From Rhodopirellula sp. (lineage in GTDB: Bacteria; Planctomycetota; Planctomycetia; Pirellulales; Pirellulaceae): a stretch of DNA of 41,878 bases. Positions 15,320-24,238 of this stretch are shown one piece after another. The translations under genes and the position numbers were made by a program. Position 1 is the stretch's first letter; each line of letters starts with the position of its first letter. The DNA is taken from assembly GCA_024644085.1 (NCBI GenBank), contig JAHELS010000033.1:1-41878 (forward strand), read 5' to 3'. The notes beneath the pieces are model-generated. The model saw only the letters and a program-made list of their open reading frames with translations. It made no database searches and was not told the DNA's origin.

Positions 15320-17200
15320 ATGAACAGCGACGCGTCGGGTGACAAATCCAATCTCATTCCTCTGGTCCGTTCGCGGTTTTACCATGAGGCGATGAAACTG
15401 CGAGTCGCGACGCAGGCACCCGAGCATTTGGCGGATTTCACCAAACAATATGCATTCGAAACGATTGCGTCTCACCTGGCCGTTTCGATCGCGGTGGACA
15501 ACCCGCAACATTATCATCACCTGACCCACGAAGAACTAGAGAGTCGTGGGCTCACCTTCCACGCCGCGCTCGAAATCGCCAAACGGAATCTCGCCCGCGA
15601 TCGGAATCGAATGCCAGAGGGAGTCCGTCTCGAATTCGTTGACGAGGGATTTTGGTGTCCTTCCGGTTCCCTTGCCGACCACAATGCCTCGTTGATTCTC
15701 TACACCGAAACATTTCGTCAATTGCGAACCGCGGGCGACCCAATCCTTTTCATTCCTCATCCGGACGTATTCTGGGTCACGGGAAGTACCCAAAGCGATG
15801 TCGTCGCGCTGCTGTGTGGGATGAGCTTGCAGGAAATCAAGCAGCGCCGCGATCGACCGATTACTCCTTTGCCGTTCATTCTCGTGGGTGATGATTGGAA
15901 GCCGTGGGAACCGTCGGTGTCGCATCCGATGTACGGCGCAGTGCGTGAATTACACGCCGTGCACGAATCGATCGTTTACGATGCGCAGCGAGATCTTTTG
16001 CGCCGGCGTCACGAGGCCGCCGGACGTGACCTGCACGTGGCAGCATACCAGCAGTACGGTGGATCCGCGCCGCCGGGAAGCGTCAACCCGCTGAGCATGA
16101 GTGTCTGGACCGAGACGGTACCGAGTCTGCTGCCAAAAACAGATGTCGTACAACTGCAGCGTCTGCTCAATCGCGAAGCTTTGGACCGTGGGGAGGCAAC
16201 GCAGCCGGAGTTTGGGGAAGTGATTGCCGTCGCATGGGAATCACTCGGCGAGTTGGCGGGTGCCCAACCGCAACCGCAAAACTTATATCCCGAGCGTTAT
16301 CTCGCCGAGCGATTCCCCAACGAAGCCACTTGGCAAGCATTACGCAAGAGATCGAGCTCGCCATTGGCGCGTGGGCGAACTGCAGCCACCAAGACTCTGC
16401 TCGGGCCGACGCCCGCGAAACTGATTGCATTAGGATGCGCGTTGGGTTTCGGTAGCCTCGTTGCCGTTGCCCTGATCATCACCCTGTTGCTGACGATGAT
16501 GAATCGCGGTGAAGTCGTCCGTGAATTCAAGATTGGAAAGTCGAATGTTCTTATGCCATCGTCGGGAACGGCGGCACCGAGGGCCGAGGATTTCGAGTCC
16601 GGTGAGATTGCCCGCCAGAGTGTGGTGCCTGACCCGTTTGCAACACTTCGGGAGTTGCCGCCGTTCGAGGAGTTGCCCGAACCACCGTTGACCCCATTGG
16701 GAGTATTCGAGAGTTCGACCGAGGAGACAGGGTTCGCCGGCCATCCCCGCGGCGAGGTGATTCAAGATCGACCTCCGCCCGGCGGTGTTCTGGTTGGACT
16801 GCGGTTAACCAAGGGCACGAATTGGGGCGGCGCGATCCGCTCGATCCAGCCGATTTATCAAGTCGGCGAACGGTATCAACTCGGGGGGCGTTGTGGACCG
16901 CCCCGTGGTGTCGATCAAATCGAATACCTTGCGCGACCCGGCTTCGTGGTGCACACGATTCGCGTCCAGGCAGGCTTGGCGCTGAATGCCTTGCAGATCG
17001 AGTTTCGATCGACCGATAGCGGCGACGAACCGCCGCAAACGTACTCGACGAAATGGTTTGGTTGCCGCGGAGGCGGTTCTTACGCGTTAAGCGATGGACC
17101 ATTCGTCGGTGTTGACGTCTGCACAAGGGACGAAGTCGTCAGTCTTCAGCTCGTGCGATCGAGCCGAAGCCCACATCCGAGTGCGAATCAGTCGCAATGA
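15320..17200 (+). CDS. Membrane protein with DUF1444-like cytosolic domain and beta-prism-like C-terminal domain
   Basis: This ~626-aa protein has three parts. Residues ~1-300 are soluble and resemble the DUF1444/YtpQ pattern: AVSIAVDNPQHYHHLTHEELESRGL-like segment, then ALEIAKRNL, and later DPILFIPHPDVFWV. A single membrane helix (IALGCALGFGSLVAVALII, ~367-390) follows a basic stretch. After a Pro/Glu-rich linker (~400-485) a C-terminal domain from about 490 (GLRLTKGTNWGGAIRSIQPI) to the end has the G-G-x-x-x-S-I-x-P and R-x-G-x-x-x-x-A-L-x-x-x-F pattern of the jacalin-like beta-prism domains common in planctomycetes. The start is ATG 15320 or a TTG at 15311. The fused head and tail suggest a protein linking cytosol to the periplasm; its function is unknown. 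Confidence 0.7.
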   Translation: MNSDASGDKSNLIPLVRSRFYHEAMKLRVATQAPEHLADFTKQYAFETIASHLAVSIAVDNPQHYHHLTHEELESRGLTFHAALEIAKRNLARDRNRMPEGVRLEFVDEGFWCPSGSLADHNASLILYTETFRQLRTAGDPILFIPHPDVFWVTGSTQSDVVALLCGMSLQEIKQRRDRPITPLPFILVGDDWKPWEPSVSHPMYGAVRELHAVHESIVYDAQRDLLRRRHEAAGRDLHVAAYQQYGGSAPPGSVNPLSMSVWTETVPSLLPKTDVVQLQRLLNREALDRGEATQPEFGEVIAVAWESLGELAGAQPQPQNLYPERYLAERFPNEATWQALRKRSSSPLARGRTAATKTLLGPTPAKLIALGCALGFGSLVAVALIITLLLTMMNRGEVVREFKIGKSNVLMPSSGTAAPRAEDFESGEIARQSVVPDPFATLRELPPFEELPEPPLTPLGVFESSTEETGFAGHPRGEVIQDRPPPGGVLVGLRLTKGTNWGGAIRSIQPIYQVGERYQLGGRCGPPRGVDQIEYLARPGFVVHTIRVQAGLALNALQIEFRSTDSGDEPPQTYSTKWFGCRGGGSYALSDGPFVGVDVCTRDEVVSLQLVRSSRSPHPSANQSQ

Positions 17201-17205
17201 AGTCA

Positions 17206-17223
17206 GCGCGAACACATTCGCGC
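17206..17223. terminator. Perfect 7-bp hairpin between convergent genes, probable terminator
   Basis: GCGCGAA (17206-17212) and TTCGCGC (17217-17223) pair around a CACA tetraloop. It lies just after the stop at 17200 and before the opposing stop at 17253. As with the repeat at 6411-6446, no U-run is present on either strand. Confidence 0.6.
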
Positions 17224-17252
17224 CGATCTATCCAGCGTTACGTCTCAATCAT

Positions 17253-17852
17253 TCACTCGTCGGTCGCAAGGATCAGCGTCCGCAAGTGCGTCATCGCATC
17301 TTCGCGACGATCCAATTCAAGATTCAATTCCACCAGACGCTGTCGCAGTCGCTGGCGGACGGGAGCGAGCTCCGCTTCATCCAGTAATTCAGATAAAAAA
17401 TCGACAGCATCTCTCTCGCCGAGATGCTCCGCAGCCATGTCGATCGCATCGAATGAAACTGCAAGAGGATTGTCAAAAAATTCGATCCTTTCCATCTTCA
17501 ATTCAATCTCGGACAGCTCAAGATCGATCTCACTGCGGCGCGTTGCAATTTCATGAAGGTGCCTTTCGATCTCGTGAGCATGTCTCTCGAACTCGTCTGG
17601 ATGGTGGTTTCTGTCGTCGCGCTCGTTGCGTCGCAACTCGGGAAACTCGCGTACAAGATTGGCCAGCTCTCTACCCAATTGCATCGCCTCCTGGTGTCTG
17701 TCTGCCCTGATAGCCGCTTCGATTCCTGCTTCGAGTTGGTGCAACTTCAGTCGAAGATTTTCATCCTCGGCCGTAACCGATGCCAGCGGCGGTTGAATTA
17801 TCAGGAGGGGGAGAAGTGCGACGAGGATCAGAAAAAAGGCGCGAGATTTCAT
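17253..17852 (-). CDS. Secreted His/Glu-rich coiled-coil protein
   Basis: From ATG 17852 the product is 199 aa: signal peptide MKSRAFFLILVALLPLLIIQ, cleavage near SVTAED, then an almost wholly helical, heavily charged chain. It holds several heptad stretches (LRLKLHQLEAGIEAAIRADRH and others) and a His-rich stretch between ~72 and 100 (HHPDEFERHAHEIERHLHEI). The histidine cluster could bind metal. There are no cysteines after the signal. The frame upstream to 17915 would disrupt the signal peptide; CCGGAG lies ~7 nt before ATG 17852. The gene is single and convergent with the DUF1444-like gene. I do not recognise a family. Confidence 0.65.
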   Translation of the reverse strand: MKSRAFFLILVALLPLLIIQPPLASVTAEDENLRLKLHQLEAGIEAAIRADRHQEAMQLGRELANLVREFPELRRNERDDRNHHPDEFERHAHEIERHLHEIATRRSEIDLELSEIELKMERIEFFDNPLAVSFDAIDMAAEHLGERDAVDFLSELLDEAELAPVRQRLRQRLVELNLELDRREDAMTHLRTLILATDE

Positions 17853-18133
17853 TTTCGGTGCTCCGGGGATGTGACTTCGCCAAGTGTAACCGCGAAGAAT
17901 CACAGATTCTATCAAGGCATAGTCGCAATGTGGACGGCTGAAACAATACCGCGATGTTCAGATCTCTTTTGCGAGACGGTAGGATGGTATCCGAGAACCG
18001 GCGGTTTGACGCTACGCGGGTTCGAGCAACTCGAGACCCTGCATGTTTTTTTCGCTCCAGTATTGGCGCGATTGACCACTCGCTGTGTTGTCCCATCACT
18101 GCGTCGTGACGGCCATCGCATAGGATTTCCGGA

Positions 18134-20902
18134 GTGAAGTGCTTGCATCAAAAAACGGTTGCCGAGTGTCTTGACGAACTCGAGTCCGATGCTGCTGTCG
18201 GGCTCGGGGATGATCGGGTTGCGGCAAGGCGCGAGACGTTCGGCAGCAATGAACTGATTGAAACCGGTGGCCGGCGTGCATGGCGCATTCTTTGGGAACA
18301 GGTCAGCGGTTCGATGGTCGTGTTGCTGGTGGTGGCAGCCATCGTATCCGGGTTTCTCCATGAGTACACCGATTGCGTCGTTATCCTCGCGATCGTCGTT
18401 CTCAACGCTGCACTTGGATTTGTTCAGGACTACCGGGCCGAGAAAGCGCTGGCGGCGTTGAAGAAGTTGGCGGTTCCGAACACTCGCGTCAGACGCAACG
18501 GCATGATCGTTGAGATATCATCGACGGAGTTGGTGCCGGGGGATGTCGTGTTGTTGGAGGTGGGTAACTACGTTCCCGCGGATTGCCGGCTGATCGAATC
18601 GGTCGGTCTGAAAGTCGAAGAGGCAGCACTGACCGGCGAGTCGGTCGGCGTCGACAAACAGGTGGAGCCGATTTCAGGTGAGAACTTGCCGCTGGGCGAT
18701 CGTACCAACATGGCTTTCATGGGAACGATCGTGACATTTGGCCACGGTGTGGCGGTAGTGACCGAGATCGGCATGAATACGCAACTCGGACACATCGCCA
18801 GTTCGCTGCAATCTGTCGAGCCGGAACCGACACCGCTGCAAACGCGCCTGGCTCGGCTGGGACGATCGTTGGCGGTGGTCGCGATCGTGATCGTCTTGTT
18901 GGTGTTGGCTATCGGATTGCTGCGAGGCGAAGATGCGCGGCTGATGTTGATGACGGCCCTCAGTCTGGCTGTCGCAGTCGTACCCGAAGGATTGCCTGCC
19001 GTCGCAACCGTCGCACTGGCGCTCGGTGCAAGGCGGATGTTCAATCGCCGAGCGCTGATTCGGAAACTGCCGGCGGTGGAAACGCTCGGGTCGGTAACCG
19101 TTATCTGTTCGGACAAAACGGGGACGCTGACCCAGAACCGGATGTCAGTCGCTGTATTGGAAGTCGCCGGAGACCGACTTGATCTGACGGGATTGCCCCA
19201 GCGCGACGATGGCTCCGCTGAGTTTCAGGAGATGTGCGATCGCGTTGCCGGCAACCCGTCTTATTCGTTGCTTTTGACCGCCGCCTCGTTGTGCAACGAC
19301 GCGTCGCTCGAGATGGATGAATCAACTCATGACTTGCGCGCCGTTGGAGATCCCACCGAGGGTGCCCTCGTTGTCGCGGCGGCCCGCTTTGGTTATCGCA
19401 ACGACGATTGGGCACGGCGGATGCCGCGGATTGCGGAAATACCGTTTGATTCCGAACGCAAACGGATGACGACGGTTCATCGCGCCGAGCGTCGGCCGGA
19501 CAACAGCGAATGCGGCAGTGACGACGCAGGGGTCTTGAATGCGATTACCGAGTCAGACGGAGACCTGTTTGCATTCACCAAGGGCGCGGTAGACGCCATG
19601 CTGGATTCCTGCTCGTACGTTTTGGAGGGAAGCCAAATCTTGCAGATTGACAAGTCGTGGCAACAGCGGATTGCTCACGCGAACGAATCGCTGGCCTCAA
19701 ACGGGATGCGGGTGTTAGGGGTCGCTCTGCGCCGAATCACGCAGGGTCAAGCGGACGAGGTTTGTTCCGACACATCGATCGAGCAAGAAATGGTTTTCGT
19801 AGGAATGATCGGAATGATCGACCCGCCAAGACCGGAAGTCGCCGAGGCGGTCGCCCGCTGTGGTACCGCGGGAATTCGTGCTGTGATGATCACTGGCGAC
19901 CACCCAATGACGGCTCTTTCCATCGCCCAACAGCTGGGTATCACGCAGGACGATCGCGTATTAACGGCAAGAGATTTGGACGGGATTACCAACGATGAAT
20001 TGCGACGAATTGTCGAAGCAACCTCGGTTTTTGCTCGAGTGGCACCGAAACACAAACTGCGACTCGTTCATGCGTTGCAGCAAAACGGTCATGTGGTGGC
20101 GATGACCGGCGACGGAGTGAACGACGCACCGGCTCTGAAACAGGCGCATATCGGTTTGGCAATGGGAATCACCGGAACAGACGTCACGAAGGAAGCGTCG
20201 CAGATGATCTTGTTGGACGACAATTTCGCTACGATCGTGAATGCAGTCGAAGAAGGACGAATTGTTTACGACAACATACGCAAGTTCGTCAAATACACGA
20301 TGACGAGCAATATGGGCGAGGTCTGTGTGATGGTGATCGGCCCGTTGCTCGGAATGCCGCTGCCTCTGTTGCCATTGCAGATCCTCTGGATCAACCTCGT
20401 GACGGATGGTTTGCCGGGACTGGCGTTGGCGTTGGAAAAGGCTGAGAAAAACACCATGCATCGACCACCCTACCCGCCGGGAGAGCACATTTTCGGTCGT
20501 GGGATGTGGCTCGATATCGCGTGGATCGGAATGTTGATGGCAGCGGTGTCGTTGGCGATGGGATTCTGGTTCTGGGCCGAGGGTTCGACCCAGGATGCCC
20601 ACTGGCGAACCATCATTTTCACGATTCTGACCCTCTCACAGATGGGAAACGCGCTAGCGACCCGGTCCGCTCACGAGTCGCTGTTTCAGTTGGGCATTTT
20701 CTCCAATGCGGCCTTGATCGGATCAGTGGCACTCACCGCTTGTTTGCAATTACTGGTGATCTATTGGCCTCCGCTGCAAAGCATTTTCAAGACGTCACCG
20801 CTGGCCGCGGGTGAACTGGTGCTCTGCGTCGTGCTCAGCACGATCGTGTTTTGGGCAGTCGAAACACAGAAGATGCTGGCGCGGCGGCGAAAGGCGGCCT
20901 GA
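18134..20902 (+). CDS. P2-type cation-transporting ATPase (probable Ca2+ type)
   Basis: This 922-aa protein is full length for a P2 ATPase. It has the N-terminal cation-ATPase helix region (CLDELESDAAVGL), the actuator motif LTGES (~170), phosphorylation motif SDKTGTLTQN (D~327), MITGDHPMTA (~595) and TGDGVNDAPALKQA (~657), plus about ten membrane helices. Ligands known from SERCA have counterparts: M4 PEGLP, M5 SNMGE (Asn and Glu), M6 NLVTDGLP (Asn, Thr, Asp). The M8 glutamate of SERCA appears as Ala in NALATRSAHES, so one site may be altered. Ca2+ or Mn2+ export is therefore likely. The start is GTG 18134; no other start fits before the first conserved helix. It has no operon partner. Confidence 0.93.
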   Translation: MKCLHQKTVAECLDELESDAAVGLGDDRVAARRETFGSNELIETGGRRAWRILWEQVSGSMVVLLVVAAIVSGFLHEYTDCVVILAIVVLNAALGFVQDYRAEKALAALKKLAVPNTRVRRNGMIVEISSTELVPGDVVLLEVGNYVPADCRLIESVGLKVEEAALTGESVGVDKQVEPISGENLPLGDRTNMAFMGTIVTFGHGVAVVTEIGMNTQLGHIASSLQSVEPEPTPLQTRLARLGRSLAVVAIVIVLLVLAIGLLRGEDARLMLMTALSLAVAVVPEGLPAVATVALALGARRMFNRRALIRKLPAVETLGSVTVICSDKTGTLTQNRMSVAVLEVAGDRLDLTGLPQRDDGSAEFQEMCDRVAGNPSYSLLLTAASLCNDASLEMDESTHDLRAVGDPTEGALVVAAARFGYRNDDWARRMPRIAEIPFDSERKRMTTVHRAERRPDNSECGSDDAGVLNAITESDGDLFAFTKGAVDAMLDSCSYVLEGSQILQIDKSWQQRIAHANESLASNGMRVLGVALRRITQGQADEVCSDTSIEQEMVFVGMIGMIDPPRPEVAEAVARCGTAGIRAVMITGDHPMTALSIAQQLGITQDDRVLTARDLDGITNDELRRIVEATSVFARVAPKHKLRLVHALQQNGHVVAMTGDGVNDAPALKQAHIGLAMGITGTDVTKEASQMILLDDNFATIVNAVEEGRIVYDNIRKFVKYTMTSNMGEVCVMVIGPLLGMPLPLLPLQILWINLVTDGLPGLALALEKAEKNTMHRPPYPPGEHIFGRGMWLDIAWIGMLMAAVSLAMGFWFWAEGSTQDAHWRTIIFTILTLSQMGNALATRSAHESLFQLGIFSNAALIGSVALTACLQLLVIYWPPLQSIFKTSPLAAGELVLCVVLSTIVFWAVETQKMLARRRKAA

Positions 20903-21050
20903 GCAATTCGGCTGCCTCAGGTCGTCGAGGGTGTGGGGAATGGCCTTGACCTGCGCGTCAATAACGCAGTACTTCAATCGGGCCGTATCCAGGCACCTCC
21001 TTGGTGTGCCTTGCGGACGCGGTATCGCCAAATTGCCCATGGAGAGACCG

Positions 21051-21707
21051 ATGTCGGAGAAAGGAAAGAGCCGACGACGCAACGCCAATACGGCCATCAT
21101 TCTGGCTCTCATCTCGGCTGCGGCAACGATCGCGGCCGCGCTGATTACCACGAGATCGTCGGAACTGCCGGCTATTCATCCGGTCGTGGTTCGCGATGTG
21201 GTGCGACATGCCGGGCCGGTCGAAGCGCCGTCCGCCGTTGGCCACGAAGTCGATGAGCTTCACGGTGAAAAGACGCACATCACATTCGTGACCAACGACG
21301 CTGCACTCGAGCAGTACCTTGGCGGCATTGCCCGAGCGATCGAATCCCATCGATGGGAATTGCTGCTTTCGTACTTTGGCGAAGAAAACTACCTCGAGCA
21401 GCGGAACGTCGTCTTCGAAGGAAACCTTCCGATCCCGCAGTATCTTGAAGAGGGTCTCGGGCTGGGTTTTGTCGATAATGATCTGCCGGTCCTCGTCAGC
21501 GAATTCCCGTTCGCGCGTCTCAATACGATTCGATCCGTCGAATTCACGAGCCTGGAAAGGGTGACCGATTCCGATGACGATCGAATCTTTCATTTCCTCG
21601 AGATTCGGGGTCGGGTAGCACTGAACGATGATACCGAGCGAGACATCATGCTGCTCGTGCGCCGGAAAGTCACCGGTGGCTTCGAGGTATCACCGCCACT
21701 CGGGTGA
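21051..21707 (+). CDS. Membrane-anchored periplasmic protein, unknown
   Basis: From ATG 21051, with GGAGAG just upstream, the product is 218 aa. A basic head (SEKGKSRRR) and one membrane helix (TAIILALISAAATIAAALI, ~15-33) anchor a soluble alpha/beta domain. That domain contains TFVTNDAALEQYLGGIARAIESH and a FHFLEIRGRVALND strand pair near the C-terminus. A longer frame reaches back to 20811, inside the ATPase gene, and is not credible. It follows the ATPase gene on the same strand after 148 nt. No family is recognised; the fold could be NTF2-like (a helix-rich start and beta-strands at the end), but this is a guess. Confidence 0.6.
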   Translation: MSEKGKSRRRNANTAIILALISAAATIAAALITTRSSELPAIHPVVVRDVVRHAGPVEAPSAVGHEVDELHGEKTHITFVTNDAALEQYLGGIARAIESHRWELLLSYFGEENYLEQRNVVFEGNLPIPQYLEEGLGLGFVDNDLPVLVSEFPFARLNTIRSVEFTSLERVTDSDDDRIFHFLEIRGRVALNDDTERDIMLLVRRKVTGGFEVSPPLG

Positions 21708-21708
21708 A

Positions 21709-21734
21709 GACCTCGAAGATGCGCTCAAGAGGTC
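21709..21734. terminator. 6-bp inverted repeat between convergent genes
   Basis: GACCTC (21709-21714) and GAGGTC (21729-21734) flank a 14-nt loop in the 29-nt gap between the stops at 21707 and 21737. It is weaker than the other two convergent-gene hairpins and also lacks a U-run. Confidence 0.35.
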
Positions 21735-21736
21735 GA

Positions 21737-24226
21737 TCACAGCAGCTGGACCTCGACTTCACCCGACGTTAGCCAGATTCTGTTTTTCGTTCCTTCGTTT
21801 TCGTCGAAGACCTCGAAACGGTACCGCTGTGAAATCTTATGGTCTCCGGCAACAGGTTTTCCGACATAGGGATGCCACAACTGCTCGCGCGGCCGCGGGT
21901 TTTCGCCCACTCCAAGACCCGGGTGTGGAATCAACATGACGCCGCCCGGCGGCAAGGTCGCCACCGGGTGTCTGCGTGCGACGAGCAATCGCGTGTTAAT
22001 TACGTATTGCCGTTTTCCTCCGCTGAGGGTCAATTCCGGACCAATGTCGTGTAAGCGTCTGTCGATCTCGAAACGAATCGGCTCGGCAGTCGCATTGCGT
22101 ACCAATAATGCGATCGGAATTCTCTCACCCGTTCGGTAGCTTGCTTTTTCGCCGTCGATAGCGATTCCCAACTCAAGCCCTCGCGTGGCCTTGCCCCATG
22201 CCGCCTCGAACTGCATCACGTTGACTTTGGTCTGCTGTGAGGAATCGAGACGGATCGTGAAGGGCTCGGGCTGAGCCTGCCAACCAATTCCCGCTTCGAT
22301 CGCCTCGATCGCGCGCTCAGCAGCACCACGCAACTGGTAGCGAATCGTTTCTCGCGTGCCGCGAAATGGAGGCTTCTTTTCGTAATCCGTATTCGCTCTG
22401 AGTGCCTCAATCGCGCCCGCCGCGCGGTGATCAAACATGCCGAGATAGTACGCCGCTTCCTTCCTCGCCTCGTGGTCCCCTGTTTCCAGAATATCGATCA
22501 TCGTAGATAGCGAAGGCTCGACCTTTCCACTGGATTCGAATAGTGCCCAAGCGGCCATGGCTCGCGCCGGACCATACGGGTCATCCATCCGATCACGCAA
22601 TGCATCGACGGCGCGCGGTGAATGAAGCACACCGAGAGACCCGGCCGCTTCGCGCCGGACCATCCCGTGCGGATCGTCGAGCAACTGGATTGCCGTATCG
22701 ATGATCTTGTCAGGTGGACGAATCATCGACCTCCCGATTGCGCCCATTGCGTCCGCAACGCCGTAGCGAATGCGCCAATCTGCGTCATCCTGCATCGAGA
22801 TGATCAAATCAAGCATCTCGATTGCTTCGGAATGCATGTTGTTGAACGCTCGGAGGATGGAGCCGCGCCATTGATGGTTGACCGGGTCGTCCAAGGCCTC
22901 GACCAACGCGGCTTTCGTGTCCGGGCTGATGGGACGAATTCGCCACAGAGAATCGATCACCAGCCAGCGCCAGCCGGAGGGTGTATCGTCCGCCTTGAGC
23001 AGTCGCAACAATTCGGCAATCGTCCCCTCTCGATCCGCGAGGCCGGCAAGCTGTGAAACTTGGACGTCGCTCCAGGACCACGACACGTTGGGTTGCGGAT
23101 GCTCCGAATCGAGAATGGAATGGACGCGGTGGGCTGTGCTGTTGACCTCGCGCTCGATGGGCAATTCGAGTTGAATCGGATGTCCACCGATTTCAATCCG
23201 CTCCTTGAACAGCTTGCGACTCTGAGTCGAAGTGATGGCGTTGGGGAACGCGGCCTGCGGAGCAGGGGCCTTCGGGTCGACGACGGTGGTCCCTTGTAGC
23301 AAATAGGACCCCGGCGGGATGGACGGGAACGAAAAAGTACCGTCGGCGGCACAAAGAATGGTGTCGATTGTTCGCCAAGTGCCCTGCCGATCGAAAGACG
23401 TTGCCGACAAAGAGAGTTCGATTCCGATGACGTTTTCCTCGTTGGTGATCAAGCCATGGTCTCGGATCGAACCTGCCATCCTGGTCCCGCTTCGCCGACC
23501 GAGCTGGAATGTTTGAGATTTCTTATCGGTGACTTCGATTTGAGCGAGTTCCGCATACCCGCGCAGTGGCCCGCTTGCGGTCTCGAGCCTTCGGTATCCG
23601 TAGACATAATATTGGCCTGGGGCGAGCCGAAATTCTCCGGCGTTGGCACCAGCGATTGATGTGCTGTGATCACCAAATATTTTCGTTTCCCCCACGTGAG
23701 CTTTCTGCGCCTTGACCCAGATTCGGTCATCGAACAAATCGCTGTCCGGTTCGACATCAAAGGAAATCTTGCACGTCTGGGGCAATCGCACGACGACATC
23801 TTCGACGCCGCCGGTTCGCAACGAGAAATACACGTCACCGACGCGAACATAAACGGTGCGGTTGGCCGGAGACCCCTGGACGATAAAACGACCCGCCGAG
23901 TCGGTGACATCAAAGTTCGCCAGATACATGTATAGCCCACGAGTTTCCTCGGACAACATGACCTGCGCGCCGGCAATCGGTTGGCCGCTGGCGTCCAGTA
24001 CGCGTCCGTGCACAACATACTCGCCCGGTGGAGTTGCAAACTTGACCTGATTGGAGCTGTTGTCGATGGCCTTCATCATCAGCTGGTTCAGGTCGTCGAT
24101 CTCGAAGCTGGATTGTTTCTCCTTCCGCTCGACCGGCGCCGGCTCGGCGCCGGGCGCAGTCGATGCTCCGTAAGTCGCCAGGCCAAGCACGAGAAAAAAT
24201 ATCACGGTATTTCTCATTTCACGCAC
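21737..24226 (-). CDS. Large secreted protein with carboxypeptidase-regulatory-like domains and HEAT repeats
   Basis: This 829-aa protein has a signal peptide (NTVIFFLVLGLATYGAS, to ~27). A carboxypeptidase-regulatory-like beta-sandwich follows at ~69-135 (GRVLDASGQPIAGAQVML, then SAGRFIVQG). A second beta-rich segment (~230-320) ends in DGTFSFPSIPPGSYLL, also a CarboxypepD_reg hallmark. Residues ~400-640 hold HEAT-type helical repeats, e.g. WRIRYGVADAMGAIGRSM and GMVRREAAGSLGVLHSP, and the C-terminus is another beta domain. Such combinations are non-enzymatic interaction scaffolds in the periplasm or outside. The start of a polytopic membrane protein gene lies upstream, only 12 nt before this ATG region, so the two products may form a unit. 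Confidence 0.75.
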   Translation of the reverse strand: MREMRNTVIFFLVLGLATYGASTAPGAEPAPVERKEKQSSFEIDDLNQLMMKAIDNSSNQVKFATPPGEYVVHGRVLDASGQPIAGAQVMLSEETRGLYMYLANFDVTDSAGRFIVQGSPANRTVYVRVGDVYFSLRTGGVEDVVVRLPQTCKISFDVEPDSDLFDDRIWVKAQKAHVGETKIFGDHSTSIAGANAGEFRLAPGQYYVYGYRRLETASGPLRGYAELAQIEVTDKKSQTFQLGRRSGTRMAGSIRDHGLITNEENVIGIELSLSATSFDRQGTWRTIDTILCAADGTFSFPSIPPGSYLLQGTTVVDPKAPAPQAAFPNAITSTQSRKLFKERIEIGGHPIQLELPIEREVNSTAHRVHSILDSEHPQPNVSWSWSDVQVSQLAGLADREGTIAELLRLLKADDTPSGWRWLVIDSLWRIRPISPDTKAALVEALDDPVNHQWRGSILRAFNNMHSEAIEMLDLIISMQDDADWRIRYGVADAMGAIGRSMIRPPDKIIDTAIQLLDDPHGMVRREAAGSLGVLHSPRAVDALRDRMDDPYGPARAMAAWALFESSGKVEPSLSTMIDILETGDHEARKEAAYYLGMFDHRAAGAIEALRANTDYEKKPPFRGTRETIRYQLRGAAERAIEAIEAGIGWQAQPEPFTIRLDSSQQTKVNVMQFEAAWGKATRGLELGIAIDGEKASYRTGERIPIALLVRNATAEPIRFEIDRRLHDIGPELTLSGGKRQYVINTRLLVARRHPVATLPPGGVMLIPHPGLGVGENPRPREQLWHPYVGKPVAGDHKISQRYRFEVFDENEGTKNRIWLTSGEVEVQLL

Positions 24227-24238
24227 CTATCGGTCGAT

